Positions 27,658-35,765 of a stretch of 64,000 nucleotides of DNA are shown in pieces. The notes below the pieces were generated by a model. That model worked only from the letters and a program-made list of their open reading frames with translations, was not told the DNA's origin and did no database searches. The position numbers were made by a program, and so were the translations under genes. This DNA comes from Altererythrobacter sp. Root672 (GTDB lineage Bacteria; Pseudomonadota; Alphaproteobacteria; Sphingomonadales; Sphingomonadaceae): assembly GCF_001427865.1 (NCBI RefSeq), contig NZ_LMHH01000003.1, forward strand, positions 290,358-354,357. The letters are read 5' to 3'. Position 1 is the first letter of the stretch. Every line of letters starts with the position of its first letter.

Positions 27658-28077
27658 TCACAGGCGCGGGACATTCACCGGAGTGCCGTTCTTCGGCAGT
27701 CCGGAATCGAGCACTTTGCCATTGGCGAGCTTCACGTCGAGGAACAGGCCCCCGTGCTTGCCATCGCGCAGCGGGTTCATCCGCAGCGAGACCTTGTCGC
27801 CGGGCTTTAGCGCGGTGCGCGTCCAGCCCTGGCGCTTGAGGTTGTTCGGGCTGTTGAGCTCGATGCTCCAGTGCACTTGCTTGCCTTCGCTCGGGACGTC
27901 GATCTCGATGAAGGCGTGCGGGTTGGTCCACTGGAATTCGGTCACCGTGCCGTCCAGCGTCATGATCTTGCGCTGGTCGAACATGGCAAAGCTGTGGTGA
28001 GCCAGCGCCGGGGTGGCGATCATCGCCGCGGCTGCCAGGGCGACAGCGATGGGGGCTATTGCCGCCTTACTTCTCAT
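27658..28077 (-). CDS. DUF6152-type secreted protein B
   Basis: 139 residues. Signal peptide IAPIAVALAAAAMIATPALA, then HHSFAMFDQRKIMTLDGTVTEFQWTNPHAFIEID, LNSPNNLKRQGWTRTALKPGD and MNPLRDGKHGG. It is a clear paralogue of the next gene (DUF6152 A), and the tandem pair differs mainly in the C-terminal tail. The ATG at 28075-28077 starts 11 bp inside the end of the upstream secreted gene, and the downstream copy begins 12 bp after its stop. Confidence 0.85.
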   Translation of the reverse strand: MRSKAAIAPIAVALAAAAMIATPALAHHSFAMFDQRKIMTLDGTVTEFQWTNPHAFIEIDVPSEGKQVHWSIELNSPNNLKRQGWTRTALKPGDKVSLRMNPLRDGKHGGLFLDVKLANGKVLDSGLPKNGTPVNVPRL

Positions 28078-28978
28078 TGGAAACTCCCTCGACTTCGCTG
28101 TGCCCGCGTTCCTCGGCCGTCTCGCTGCCGAGATTGGTGCCGGGCAAGTTGGCATTGTACTGCAAGATGCAGTTGGCCTCGTTGATGTCGGTGTGGTCCG
28201 CGCGGTTGAAGCGCTTGGTCGAGCGCCACTCGCCCTGCCACATCTGCGGATCGATCAGGGTGTATTCGACCTGCATGACCTTGCCGCCATCGACCAGCTT
28301 GATCCGTTCGATCAGTTCGAACTGGTCGGAGATCGGGATGCCGAGGTCGATGTAGTGGTTGTCGGTCTCGAAGTAGGTGGTGTGCACGACCAGCGTGTCG
28401 CCTTCCCAGCGGCCAATCGATTCGCCGTTGTAGCTCGGCACCACCAGGTCGGGATCGCTATGCTCGCGCCCGTCGAGGAAGATCGTCCGCACCGAGTTGT
28501 TGAAACCGCTGATGACGTAGATCGCGGTCGGCAGCTGGACGAAGGCATGCGGCCACACGCGCGTCATCAGCATAGGCATGCCCGGCGGGTAGCACTGGCC
28601 GATCGCGTCGCGGTAAGTCGTGCCGCGGGCCTGGGCCTTGGGCGCTTCGATCAGCGCCTCGACGCCTTCGGGACCGAACTTGGGATAGGGCGGGCCGAAC
28701 ATGTAGTCGGCAAAGCCCTTGGACAGGTCGATGAACCAGGTTCCGGTGAGGTCGAACGGCGCCGCGGGGCGGGCCTTCTTGAGATTGTCCGGCGCCAGCG
28801 CTCCGAGATATCCCGGATGCTTGGGCACCATCTGTTCCAGCCGCTCCGCCGGAATCGGCACGAGCGGTCGGACCACCTCTGGTTGCTGTAACTCCCCTGC
28901 GTCTTGCGCTCCGGCCGTCGCCGGAATCAGCGCAAGCGTCATCAATGCTATGCCTCGCCAGGCAGAACTTCGCCGCAC
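28067..28978 (-). CDS. Secreted protein of unknown function, first gene of the six-gene operon
   Basis: 303 residues. A signal peptide ends after ATAGAQ. The mature part shows a Pro-rich N-terminus, FDLTGTWFIDLSKGFADYMFG, CYPPGMPMLMTRVWPHAFVQLP, SDPDLVVPSYNGESIGRWEGDTLVVHTTYF and CILQYNANLPG. It is a paralogue of the 26478-27272 gene. The pair sits on both sides of two DUF6152 genes, so an original gene pair was probably duplicated. It is divergent from nasT with a 120-bp gap. Confidence 0.8.
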   Translation of the reverse strand: MRRSSAWRGIALMTLALIPATAGAQDAGELQQPEVVRPLVPIPAERLEQMVPKHPGYLGALAPDNLKKARPAAPFDLTGTWFIDLSKGFADYMFGPPYPKFGPEGVEALIEAPKAQARGTTYRDAIGQCYPPGMPMLMTRVWPHAFVQLPTAIYVISGFNNSVRTIFLDGREHSDPDLVVPSYNGESIGRWEGDTLVVHTTYFETDNHYIDLGIPISDQFELIERIKLVDGGKVMQVEYTLIDPQMWQGEWRSTKRFNRADHTDINEANCILQYNANLPGTNLGSETAEERGHSEVEGVSNEK

Positions 28979-29098
28979 CCTATGCCTCCCCTTAAGCCGC
29001 TTGCTGCGACCGATTTTTCATTATCATTGCCCTGTCTTTTTGACTTTGACCAGCACCGGACTTGTCATTGGCCTGTTGTGCACTGCAATAGGGCCGGG

Positions 29099-29677
29099 AT
29101 GAGGATTGCAATCGTCGACGAAAGCGCCAGCCGCGCCTCGATTATCGAGGAGGGTCTCGCGCAGCTTCCCGACATCGAGCTGTTCGTGCTGACCGAACGG
29201 CGCGGGTTGCTGGCGCGCATCGAGGAGATCGCGCCCGACGTCGTGCTGATCGACCTCGGCAATCCTTCGCGCGACGTGCTGGAGGAATATTTCACCGTCA
29301 GCCGGGTGGTCGCCCGCCCGATCGCGATGTTTGTCGACGAATCGGACGAGGAGGCGATCGGCGCTTCGATCGACGCTGGGGTTTCGGTCTACGTGGTCGA
29401 CGGCCTCGCCTCGAACCGCATTCGTTCGGTGCTCGACCTCGCGGTGCGGCGCTTCAACGCCTTTGCGCGGCTGCAGTCGGACCTGGCCGAGGCCAAGGGC
29501 AAGCTGGCCGAGCGCGAGACGGTCGACAAGGCCAAGCGGATCCTGATGCAAAGCAAGGGCGTGACCGAGCCGGAGGCCTATGCCGAGCTGCGCCGCAAGG
29601 CGATGAGTTCGAGCCGCCGGATCGTCGACATTGCCGAGGCGGTCGTCACCGCCCACGAACTGATGGGGGGCGAATGA
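29099..29677 (+). CDS. nasT: ANTAR-domain antiterminator NasT
   Basis: 192 residues. The N-terminal receiver-like domain begins MRIAIVDESASRASIIEEGL and carries DVVLIDLGNP. A coiled coil leads to a C-terminal ANTAR domain with VDKAKRILMQSKGVTEPEAYAELRRKAMSSSRRIVDIAEAVV shown here across about residues 140-185. ANTAR proteins bind tandem hexaloop hairpins and prevent terminator formation. Two such leaders occur in this window, before the porin gene and before nirB. It overlaps nasS by 4 bp. The start was chosen where the receiver fold begins. The upstream frame is non-coding. Confidence 0.93.
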   Translation: MRIAIVDESASRASIIEEGLAQLPDIELFVLTERRGLLARIEEIAPDVVLIDLGNPSRDVLEEYFTVSRVVARPIAMFVDESDEEAIGASIDAGVSVYVVDGLASNRIRSVLDLAVRRFNAFARLQSDLAEAKGKLAERETVDKAKRILMQSKGVTEPEAYAELRRKAMSSSRRIVDIAEAVVTAHELMGGE

Positions 29678-30888
29678 CCGAGCACCTTACAATCGGCTTC
29701 CTGCCCCTGGTCGATGCCTGCCTGCCGATCCTGGCGCACGAGCATGGCTTCGCCGAGGAACAAGGTGTGGCGCTGAGCTTCCAGCGCGACGTGAGCTGGG
29801 CGACCGTGCTCGACCGGCTGCTCTATGGCCACAGCGACGCGGCGCACCTGATCGCGCCGCTGGCGATTGCAACGACGCTTGGGCGTGGGCGACCGGCACA
29901 GCCGCTTGCGACGCCGTTCGTGCTCGGGCTCAACGGAAATGCGATCACGTTCAGTCCGGAACTTGCGGCCAAGGTCGCTGAGCCCGGCAAGCTGTCCGAT
30001 CCGGTTCGGCTTGGCGCGGCGCTGGCCGAAGAGGCGCGGGCGAGGGTGGCTGCCGGCAAGCGCCTGCGCTTTGGCGTGGTGCATCGCTATTCGAGCCACA
30101 ACTACATGCTGCGCTACTGGCTTGCGGCATCGGGCATTCGTCCGGACGAGGACGTCGAGATCGTCACCGTGGCGCCGCCGTTCGTGGCCGATGCGCTGGA
30201 GACCGGCGAGGTCGACGGGGCCTGCGTGGGCGAGCCGTGGAACAGCGCGGCGGTCCAGCGCGGCGTCGGCGTGATCGTGCTGGCTACGGCGCAGATCTGG
30301 CGACGCGGGGTCGAAAAGGTGCTCGCGTTCCGAGCCCCGGTGCTCGAAGCGCGCCGTCCGGCGGTCGAGGCGCTGATCCGGGCCATGCGCAAGGCAGGCG
30401 CCCATTTCGTCGACCAGGCCAACTGGGAGACCAATGCGGAGATTCTCTCGCGGCCAGAGTACCTGGGATCCGATCCCAAGCTGATCCTTGGAGCGATCTC
30501 CGACCGGCTCGTGCTGGTGCAGGGTGCGGAGCCGGTGCGGTACGACGACTTCATGTTCCAGCACCGCGAGGCGGCGAACTTCCCGTGGGTCAGCCAGGCT
30601 CAGTGGCTCTACTCCCAACTGGTTCGCTGGGACCACATTCCCTACTCGGCAGAGGACGCAGAGGCGGCCGCTCGGGTGTTCCGGCCCGACGTCTATCGTA
30701 GCGCGCTGCTCGAAACCGGCGACCTCCTGCCCGGCGCCAGTTCGAAGGTCGAAGGCGGGGTCGGCAAGCTCACCGCGGTGACCGCCCAGCAAGGCGCGAT
30801 GGTCCTCTCGAAGGACACCTTCTTCGACGGGCGGACTTTCGATCCCGACGACCTCGAACGCTACCTGGATTCGCTCAGGAACGGCTAA
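29674..30888 (+). CDS. nasS: Nitrate/nitrite sensor NasS
   Basis: 404 residues of the NrtA/CmpA periplasmic-binding-protein family, but without a signal peptide (MTEHLTIGFLPLVDACLPIL). That is the mark of the cytoplasmic sensor NasS. It contains the family's FGVVHRYSSHNYMLRYWLAASGI and CVGEPWNSAAVQRGVGV. In described NasST systems, NasS binds NasT until nitrate or nitrite appears, then releases it. The ATGA overlap with nasT fits stoichiometric production. It is followed by the first leader RNA and the porin gene. Confidence 0.93.
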   Translation: MTEHLTIGFLPLVDACLPILAHEHGFAEEQGVALSFQRDVSWATVLDRLLYGHSDAAHLIAPLAIATTLGRGRPAQPLATPFVLGLNGNAITFSPELAAKVAEPGKLSDPVRLGAALAEEARARVAAGKRLRFGVVHRYSSHNYMLRYWLAASGIRPDEDVEIVTVAPPFVADALETGEVDGACVGEPWNSAAVQRGVGVIVLATAQIWRRGVEKVLAFRAPVLEARRPAVEALIRAMRKAGAHFVDQANWETNAEILSRPEYLGSDPKLILGAISDRLVLVQGAEPVRYDDFMFQHREAANFPWVSQAQWLYSQLVRWDHIPYSAEDAEAAARVFRPDVYRSALLETGDLLPGASSKVEGGVGKLTAVTAQQGAMVLSKDTFFDGRTFDPDDLERYLDSLRNG

Positions 30889-30949
30889 TTTCGCTGCGCT
30901 GCAAAATTTCTCTTTCGCACCTGCAGCGATTCGGATAATCATCGTGCGT

Positions 30950-31066
30950 CCGGAAGGTCCATCCGATGGCGGGTGGGCTTATTCTTCCGGGTCCAAATTC
31001 AACACGCGTGGCAACGTCGCCGCCCGATCCGACCCCTTCAACCGGGTCTAGTCGAGGCGGCTTTTT
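30950..31066 (+). promoter_or_regulatory. NasT-type leader RNA before the porin gene
   Basis: Hairpin 1: GTCCATCC (30957-30964) pairs with GGGTGGGC (30971-30978) around the hexaloop GATGGC. Below it CCGGAAG and CTTCCGG close the stem with a 5-base bulge. Hairpin 2: GTGGC (31008-31012) pairs with GCCGC (31019-31023) around the hexaloop AACGTC, which has A at 1 and G at 4 as ANTAR targets do. The 3' strand GCCGCC also pairs with GGCGGC (31056-31061), followed by TTTTT: a terminator that excludes hairpin 2. Loop 1 has G in place of A at position 1. Confidence 0.75.
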
Positions 31067-31198
31067 CGTATTTGCCCGCAGGAGAGGCGCGAGCGGCATG
31101 GGGGTCGTTCGTGAAGCTAGTCTCGCCGCGCCTGGGCGCGGTTCATCGCGGGCAATGGCGCTCGCTTCTCATGCGATTTCGCAAAGGGAGGTGTGCGC

Positions 31199-32413
31199 AT
31201 GCGTTCGACGGTATTCCTGCTCACAGTTGTTTCCGGCTTGGCCTGGGCTGTCCCTGCGGCGGCAGCGGCAGGCGATCCGATCGATCTCGGGAACGGGGTC
31301 CTGCTCGATCCCATCTTCGCCGCGAGGCTGCGCTACGAGACGGTCGATCAGGCCAACCTGCCCGCCAGTGCCGACGCGCTGACATTCCGCGCCCGCGCCG
31401 GGATTGAGCTCAAAACTTCAGGAGTTTCGATCCTGGCCGAGGGAGAAGGCACGCTCGCCCTGGTCGACAACTACAACGACACGATCGCCAGCAACGGTGT
31501 CGAGCCGTTTCCGATCGTCGCCGATCCGGAGAACCTCGAACTCAACCGCTTCCAGGTGTCCTATCTCAAGGACGGCACCGGGGTGACGCTCGGCCGCCAG
31601 CGCATCATTCTCGATAACGCGCGCTTCGTCGGCAATGTCGGCTGGCGGCAGAACGAGCAGACTTACGATGCGGTTCGCGGTGTGGCCAAGTTGGGCAAAG
31701 TCTCGCTCGATGCGACCTACTCGGTTTCGCAACGCACCGTGTTCGGCAAGGACAGCCCGAACTCGCACTACAACGGCGACTTCGTGTTCCTGGGCGGCGG
31801 GCTCGACCTGCCCGTGGTCGACATCAAGGCCTTCGCCTACCTGCTCGACTACGACACGCGCCTGGCCTTCTCGAGCCAGACCTACGGCTTCCTGGCGACG
31901 GCAGGGTTCGACATCCCGGCGGTCGGTAAGCTCAGCGGGCAACTGAGCTATGCCTCGCAGTCCGACTACGGCGCCAACCCGGTCAGCTACAGAGCCGACT
32001 ACATCAACGCCCAGGCCGGGCTGAGCGTTTCACACTTCACCCTGACCGCCGGCTACGAGGAACTCGGCAGCGACCATGGTGTGGCCGCGGTGCAGACCCC
32101 GCTCGCGACTTTGCATGCCTTCAACGGCTGGGCTGACTTGTTCCTGACGACCCCTGCCAACGGCCTACGCGACTACTACGCCACGGTCGGCGCGGCGTTC
32201 GGTGTCTCGTTCCTGCCGGGTCTCAAGGCGGACCTGACCTACCACCAGTTCGACAGCGATTTCGGCGGGCTCGACTACGGTTCGGAGTGGGATGCTTCGG
32301 TCGGCTTCAAGCTCGGCCCGGTCGCATTGCTGGCCAAGTACGCCAACTACCAAGCGGACCAGTTCGCCGTCGACACCGAGAAGGTCTGGCTCCAGGCCGA
32401 GGCGGCGTTCTGA
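31199..32413 (+). CDS. Outer-membrane porin of the alginate-export type
   Basis: 404 residues. A signal peptide (LLTVVSGLAWAVPAAAAAG) is followed by a beta-barrel rich in alternating aromatic and polar residues. It ends in LQAEAAF, a C-terminal phenylalanine typical of outer-membrane barrels. The fold matches the AlgE-like 'alginate export' family, a common placeholder name; no alginate function is implied here. Its position directly behind nasST and a NasT-type leader suggests it lets nitrate or nitrite through the outer membrane. The ATG at 31199 follows GGGAGG. Only 5 bp separate its stop from the convergent phosphatase-kinase gene. Confidence 0.82.
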   Translation: MRSTVFLLTVVSGLAWAVPAAAAAGDPIDLGNGVLLDPIFAARLRYETVDQANLPASADALTFRARAGIELKTSGVSILAEGEGTLALVDNYNDTIASNGVEPFPIVADPENLELNRFQVSYLKDGTGVTLGRQRIILDNARFVGNVGWRQNEQTYDAVRGVAKLGKVSLDATYSVSQRTVFGKDSPNSHYNGDFVFLGGGLDLPVVDIKAFAYLLDYDTRLAFSSQTYGFLATAGFDIPAVGKLSGQLSYASQSDYGANPVSYRADYINAQAGLSVSHFTLTAGYEELGSDHGVAAVQTPLATLHAFNGWADLFLTTPANGLRDYYATVGAAFGVSFLPGLKADLTYHQFDSDFGGLDYGSEWDASVGFKLGPVALLAKYANYQADQFAVDTEKVWLQAEAAF

Positions 32414-32418
32414 TGCGC

Positions 32419-34116
32419 TCAGCCCAGCACCAGCGAAGCGACCAGCGCAATTGCCAGCAGCGCGCTGACGATCTGCCAGAACCGCACCGGATCGCGCTCG
32501 ATCAGCGGGCGTCCGCGCAAGGCGGCGAGCTTGAGTTGCGGGCCGCCTCCTTCGAGCGACTGCAGCAGCTCGACCACGTCGTTGAAACGCGCGCTAGGAT
32601 CGGGCTGGATCGCGGTGAGGATCGCGTCATCGAGCCAACTCGGGATCTCCGGCCGATGGCGCGAGGGCGGTGCGGGCCGTCCGAAGCGGGGGCGCTGGAA
32701 GGCTTCCTGCTCGCCGAAGGGCCACTCGCCGGTGAGCCAGCGGTAAAGCGTCACGCCAAGTGCGAACTGGTCGGTCAGGGCATCGCCGGCGTTCCCGTCG
32801 AACTGTTCGGGCGCCATGAAGCCGGGAGTGCCGGGGATCTCGTCGCCGTGGAAATCCTCGACCCGCGGCAGGCGGGCGACGCCGAGGTCGATCAGCTTGA
32901 GCCCGCCCTTGGCGGTCAGCATGACGTTGTCGGGCTTGATGTCGCGGTGGACCACTTCGAGCCGATGCAGCGCGGCGACGGCGCGGGTCAGGTTGATCGC
33001 CTGTTCGAGCGCCTCTTGCAGCGGGGGCAGGCCACGGCCTTCCATCCGCTTCGCCATGGTTTCGCCCTGGAGCAGCGGCTGGACGCAATAGAGCGCGGTC
33101 TGCCGGTCCGGGCGGATCGGGTGCGCGGCGATCACGAACGGGCTCGATACGCGCTGAGCCAGAAGCAGTTCGCGGGCGAAGGCCAGGCGAGCGGAGCGCG
33201 AGCTCAGGGCATTGGGGCGCGGGAACTTGAGCACGACCTTGCTGCCGTCCTCGGTGTCCACCGCTGCCAGCAGGATGGCGTAACGCCCTTCGCTCAGCAC
33301 GCGCTCGACGCGGAAGCCGTCGATGCTGGTGCCGGGAGCCAGGGGCTCGATGGCAGGCAGGCTCGAAAGCCCCGCGAGAATCCCGTCGTGGTCGGGTTCA
33401 GGCAGGCGGACAATGTCGATCACCAGCGCGGTCGCGTTGTCTTTCGTACCAGCGGCCAGCGCGGCTTCGACGATCTCGTCGGCCGTGGCTTCGGCAGATG
33501 TTTCGCGGGCGAGCAGAGCGGCGATACGCGCAGCCGAAAGGGTGCCGTGGACGCCGTCGGTCGTGAGCAAGAGCCGGTCGCGCTCGGCCAGTTCCAGGGT
33601 CATGTGGTCGAGCCGCAACTCGGGCTCCATGCCCACGGCGCGGATCAGCACGTGGCGCAAGTCCGGCTCGGGCCTGACGTGGTCGGTCGTGAGGCAGGAC
33701 AGTCGCCCGCCGGAATAGCGCCAGGCGCGGCTATCACCGGCGTGGACGAGGTGAGCGCGCCTGCCGCGCAGGGCGATAGCGGTCAGCGTCGTCCCGCTGT
33801 TGGCCATGGTCTCGCCGCGCGCCTGGGTGTGCAGCCAGCGGTTGTAGGCCGCGAGCGGGATCTGCATTCCGCGCGCCGGGCCAACCGTGTCGGGCACCGC
33901 GTAAAACCCCTCGATCAGCGCGCGCACCGCGAGTTCCGCGGCCTGGCGGCCTTGCGCCCCGCCGCTCACCCCATCGGCCACTGCAGCGATCACGCCATGG
34001 CGCACGCGTTCGAGCGCGGTGCCGAGGTGGATGCCGCCGAAATCCTGGTTGTCGTCACGCGGGCCCGTCGCGGTCGCGAAGCCCGCCGCCAACACCAGTT
34101 CGCCCGCAAACCGCAT
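32419..34116 (-). CDS. PP2C phosphatase - Ser/Thr protein kinase fusion
   Basis: 565 residues. The first 250 form a PP2C-type phosphatase domain (DDNQDF, VADGVSGG, AGDSRAWR, LTTDGVHGT, TKDNATALVI). A Hanks-type kinase follows with VVLKFPRP, VVHRDIKPDNVML, LIDLGVARL and GTPGFMAPEQ. The glycine loop is weak and the usual DFG is DLG. The C-terminal 20 residues form a single hydrophobic segment, so it is probably tail-anchored in the membrane. In Pseudomonas nitrate assimilation loci a kinase gene occupies a comparable place between nasA and nirB, which supports a role in nitrate metabolism. Here it is on the opposite strand between the porin and nasA. Confidence 0.92.
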   Translation of the reverse strand: MRFAGELVLAAGFATATGPRDDNQDFGGIHLGTALERVRHGVIAAVADGVSGGAQGRQAAELAVRALIEGFYAVPDTVGPARGMQIPLAAYNRWLHTQARGETMANSGTTLTAIALRGRRAHLVHAGDSRAWRYSGGRLSCLTTDHVRPEPDLRHVLIRAVGMEPELRLDHMTLELAERDRLLLTTDGVHGTLSAARIAALLARETSAEATADEIVEAALAAGTKDNATALVIDIVRLPEPDHDGILAGLSSLPAIEPLAPGTSIDGFRVERVLSEGRYAILLAAVDTEDGSKVVLKFPRPNALSSRSARLAFARELLLAQRVSSPFVIAAHPIRPDRQTALYCVQPLLQGETMAKRMEGRGLPPLQEALEQAINLTRAVAALHRLEVVHRDIKPDNVMLTAKGGLKLIDLGVARLPRVEDFHGDEIPGTPGFMAPEQFDGNAGDALTDQFALGVTLYRWLTGEWPFGEQEAFQRPRFGRPAPPSRHRPEIPSWLDDAILTAIQPDPSARFNDVVELLQSLEGGGPQLKLAALRGRPLIERDPVRFWQIVSALLAIALVASLVLG

Positions 34117-34208
34117 CAGTTCTCAACCCCTCGCGTGACGCGCCATGCGCCCGCACGTGAGGAAACCAGTCCCTGTTACTTTGCGTCAAGCCCGGTAAGG
34201 AGTGCATC

Positions 34209-35417
34209 ATGAACAAGAGCTTCTGGCAGTCGGGTCATCGGCCGACCCTGCTCGCGGCCTTTCTCTATTTCGACGTGTCTTTCATGGTCTGGGTCATGCT
34301 CGGACCGCTGGCCCCGATCATCTCGGGCGAGCTTGGGCTCGATCCCGCGCAAAAGGGCTTGATGGTCGCAGTGCCGACGCTGGCCGGGGCCGTGCTCCGG
34401 ATCGTCAACGGCCTGCTGGTCGACAGCATCGGTCCCAAGAAGACCGGCACGATCAACCAGCTGATCGTGATCGTCGGCCTGCTGATCGGCTGGTGGTTCG
34501 GCATCGACAGCTTCGCCGGAACGCTCGTGCTTGGCGTGCTCCTCGGCTTTGCCGGAGCGAGCTTTGCCGTCGCGCTGCCGCTGGCGAGCCGGTGGTACCC
34601 GCCCGAGCACCAGGGCAAGGCCATGGGCCTCGCCGGGATGGGCAACTCGGGTACGGTCCTCGCGGCGCTGTTCGCTCCGGGCCTGGCCAAGCTGTTCGGC
34701 TGGAACGCGGTTCTCGGCCTGGCGGTGATCCCGCTGGTGGCAATCTTCGTGGTCTACCTCGTGATAGCCAAGGACAGCCCCGACCAGCCCGCGCCGAAGC
34801 CGCTCGCAGCCTATGGCGAAGTGCTCAAGGACAAGGACGCCTGGTGGTTCATGCTGTTCTACGGCGTGACTTTCGGTGGTTTCGTCGGCCTGTCGAACTC
34901 GTTGTCGATCTGGTTCACCGACAACTTCGGCCTGTCGCCGGTGATCGCAGGTTACTGCACCGCCGCCTGCGTGTTCACCGGCTCGCTCGTCCGTCCGTTC
35001 GGTGGGGCGATGGCTGACCGGTTCGGCGGGATCAAGACGCTCACGGTGGTCTACATCGTTGCGGCGATCGTGCTTACGGTGATCAGCACCAATCCCGCCA
35101 CGCTGCCGCTGGCCCTTGCGCTGTTCGTGGTGGTCATGGGTACGCTCGGGATCGGCAATGGTGCGGTTTTCCAGCTAGTGCCGCAGCGGTTCCGTAACGA
35201 GATCGGCGTGATGACCGGCCTGGTCGGGTTCGCCGGCGGGGTCGGCGGGTTCTACCTCGCCTCCTCGCTTGGGTTTGCCCAGAAGCTGACCGGCAGCTCC
35301 TCGGCCGGGTTCCTGATCTTCGCCGGCCTCGCGCTGGTGGCGCTGGCCGGGCTTACCGCGGTCAAGGGCCGCTGGCGGACGACTTGGGGTGCCGCGTTGC
35401 AGGGCGCTCGCATCTGA
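34209..35417 (+). CDS. nasA: Nitrate/nitrite transporter NasA (MFS, NarK family)
   Basis: 402 residues with about 12 hydrophobic helices. The NarK-family marks are AGAVLRIVNGLLVDSIGPKK (with the anion-binding arginine), MGLAGMGNSGTVLAALFAP, and LVRPFGGAMADRFGG with a second arginine. GLVGFAGGVGGFYLASSLG is the second nitrate signature. It takes up nitrate across the inner membrane. It lies upstream of nirB in the same orientation, but repeat B and a leader RNA separate them, so nirB is likely transcribed from its own promoter or by read-through under NasT control. Confidence 0.93.
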   Translation: MNKSFWQSGHRPTLLAAFLYFDVSFMVWVMLGPLAPIISGELGLDPAQKGLMVAVPTLAGAVLRIVNGLLVDSIGPKKTGTINQLIVIVGLLIGWWFGIDSFAGTLVLGVLLGFAGASFAVALPLASRWYPPEHQGKAMGLAGMGNSGTVLAALFAPGLAKLFGWNAVLGLAVIPLVAIFVVYLVIAKDSPDQPAPKPLAAYGEVLKDKDAWWFMLFYGVTFGGFVGLSNSLSIWFTDNFGLSPVIAGYCTAACVFTGSLVRPFGGAMADRFGGIKTLTVVYIVAAIVLTVISTNPATLPLALALFVVVMGTLGIGNGAVFQLVPQRFRNEIGVMTGLVGFAGGVGGFYLASSLGFAQKLTGSSSAGFLIFAGLALVALAGLTAVKGRWRTTWGAALQGARI

Positions 35418-35422
35418 TCCAA

Positions 35423-35556
35423 ATCCTCCCCGAGCTTGCTCGGGGAGGGGGACCGTTCGCGCAGCGAATGGTGGAGGGGTGTGGCACACTTCCGCCTACC
35501 CCTCCGTCACGCTCCTGCGGAGCGCGCCACCTCCCCGAGACAAGCTCGGAGAGGAT
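35423..35556. repeat. 134-bp intergenic repeat, family B, copy 2
   Basis: It has the same inverted-arm structure and middle as copy 1, with about 12 differences in the middle. It lies 5 bp after the nasA stop and is the only copy between two genes of the same direction. It probably ends nasA transcription before the nirB leader, which begins about 70 bp later. Confidence 0.95.
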
Positions 35557-35626
35557 TTTATGCTGCAGTGCAAAAATCGCTTGCCCGGAATCGCGCGAAT
35601 CAGGTAAGCATGGCTCAAGCGGAACC

Positions 35627-35733
35627 GGCCTCGTCCACTGACGGACGAACCCAGGCCGAACCGTCCTAAATCAACATCGCGTGGCAATGGCGCCGCCAGT
35701 CTCCCCGAAAGGGCACGACTTGGCGGCTTTTTT
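35627..35733 (+). promoter_or_regulatory. NasT-type leader RNA before nirB
   Basis: Hairpin 1: TCGTCC (35631-35636) pairs with GGACGA (35643-35648) around the hexaloop ACTGAC (A1, G4). A lower GGCC/GGCC stem closes it with a 5-base bulge, as in the porin leader. Hairpin 2: GTGGC (35681-35685) pairs with GCCGC (35692-35696) around the hexaloop AATGGC (A1, G4). The strand GCCGCCAGTC also pairs with GACTTGGCGGC (35717-35727, one bulged T), followed by six T. This is the expected mutually exclusive antiterminator/terminator for an ANTAR regulator. Confidence 0.8.
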
Positions 35734-35765
35734 GTGTGCGCGATCGGTCCGAAGGGGTCTGACGA

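Noticed and set aside
31199..32413. Alginate export as the real role of the porin
   Set aside because: The name is the family label only. The neighbours are nasST and nitrate genes, and no alginate genes are seen.
35553..35566. A sigma-54 promoter before the nirB leader (GG-N10-GC)
   Set aside because: The GG lies inside the end of repeat B, the -12 box is poor, and the matching block before the porin leader lacks the GG at the right spacing.
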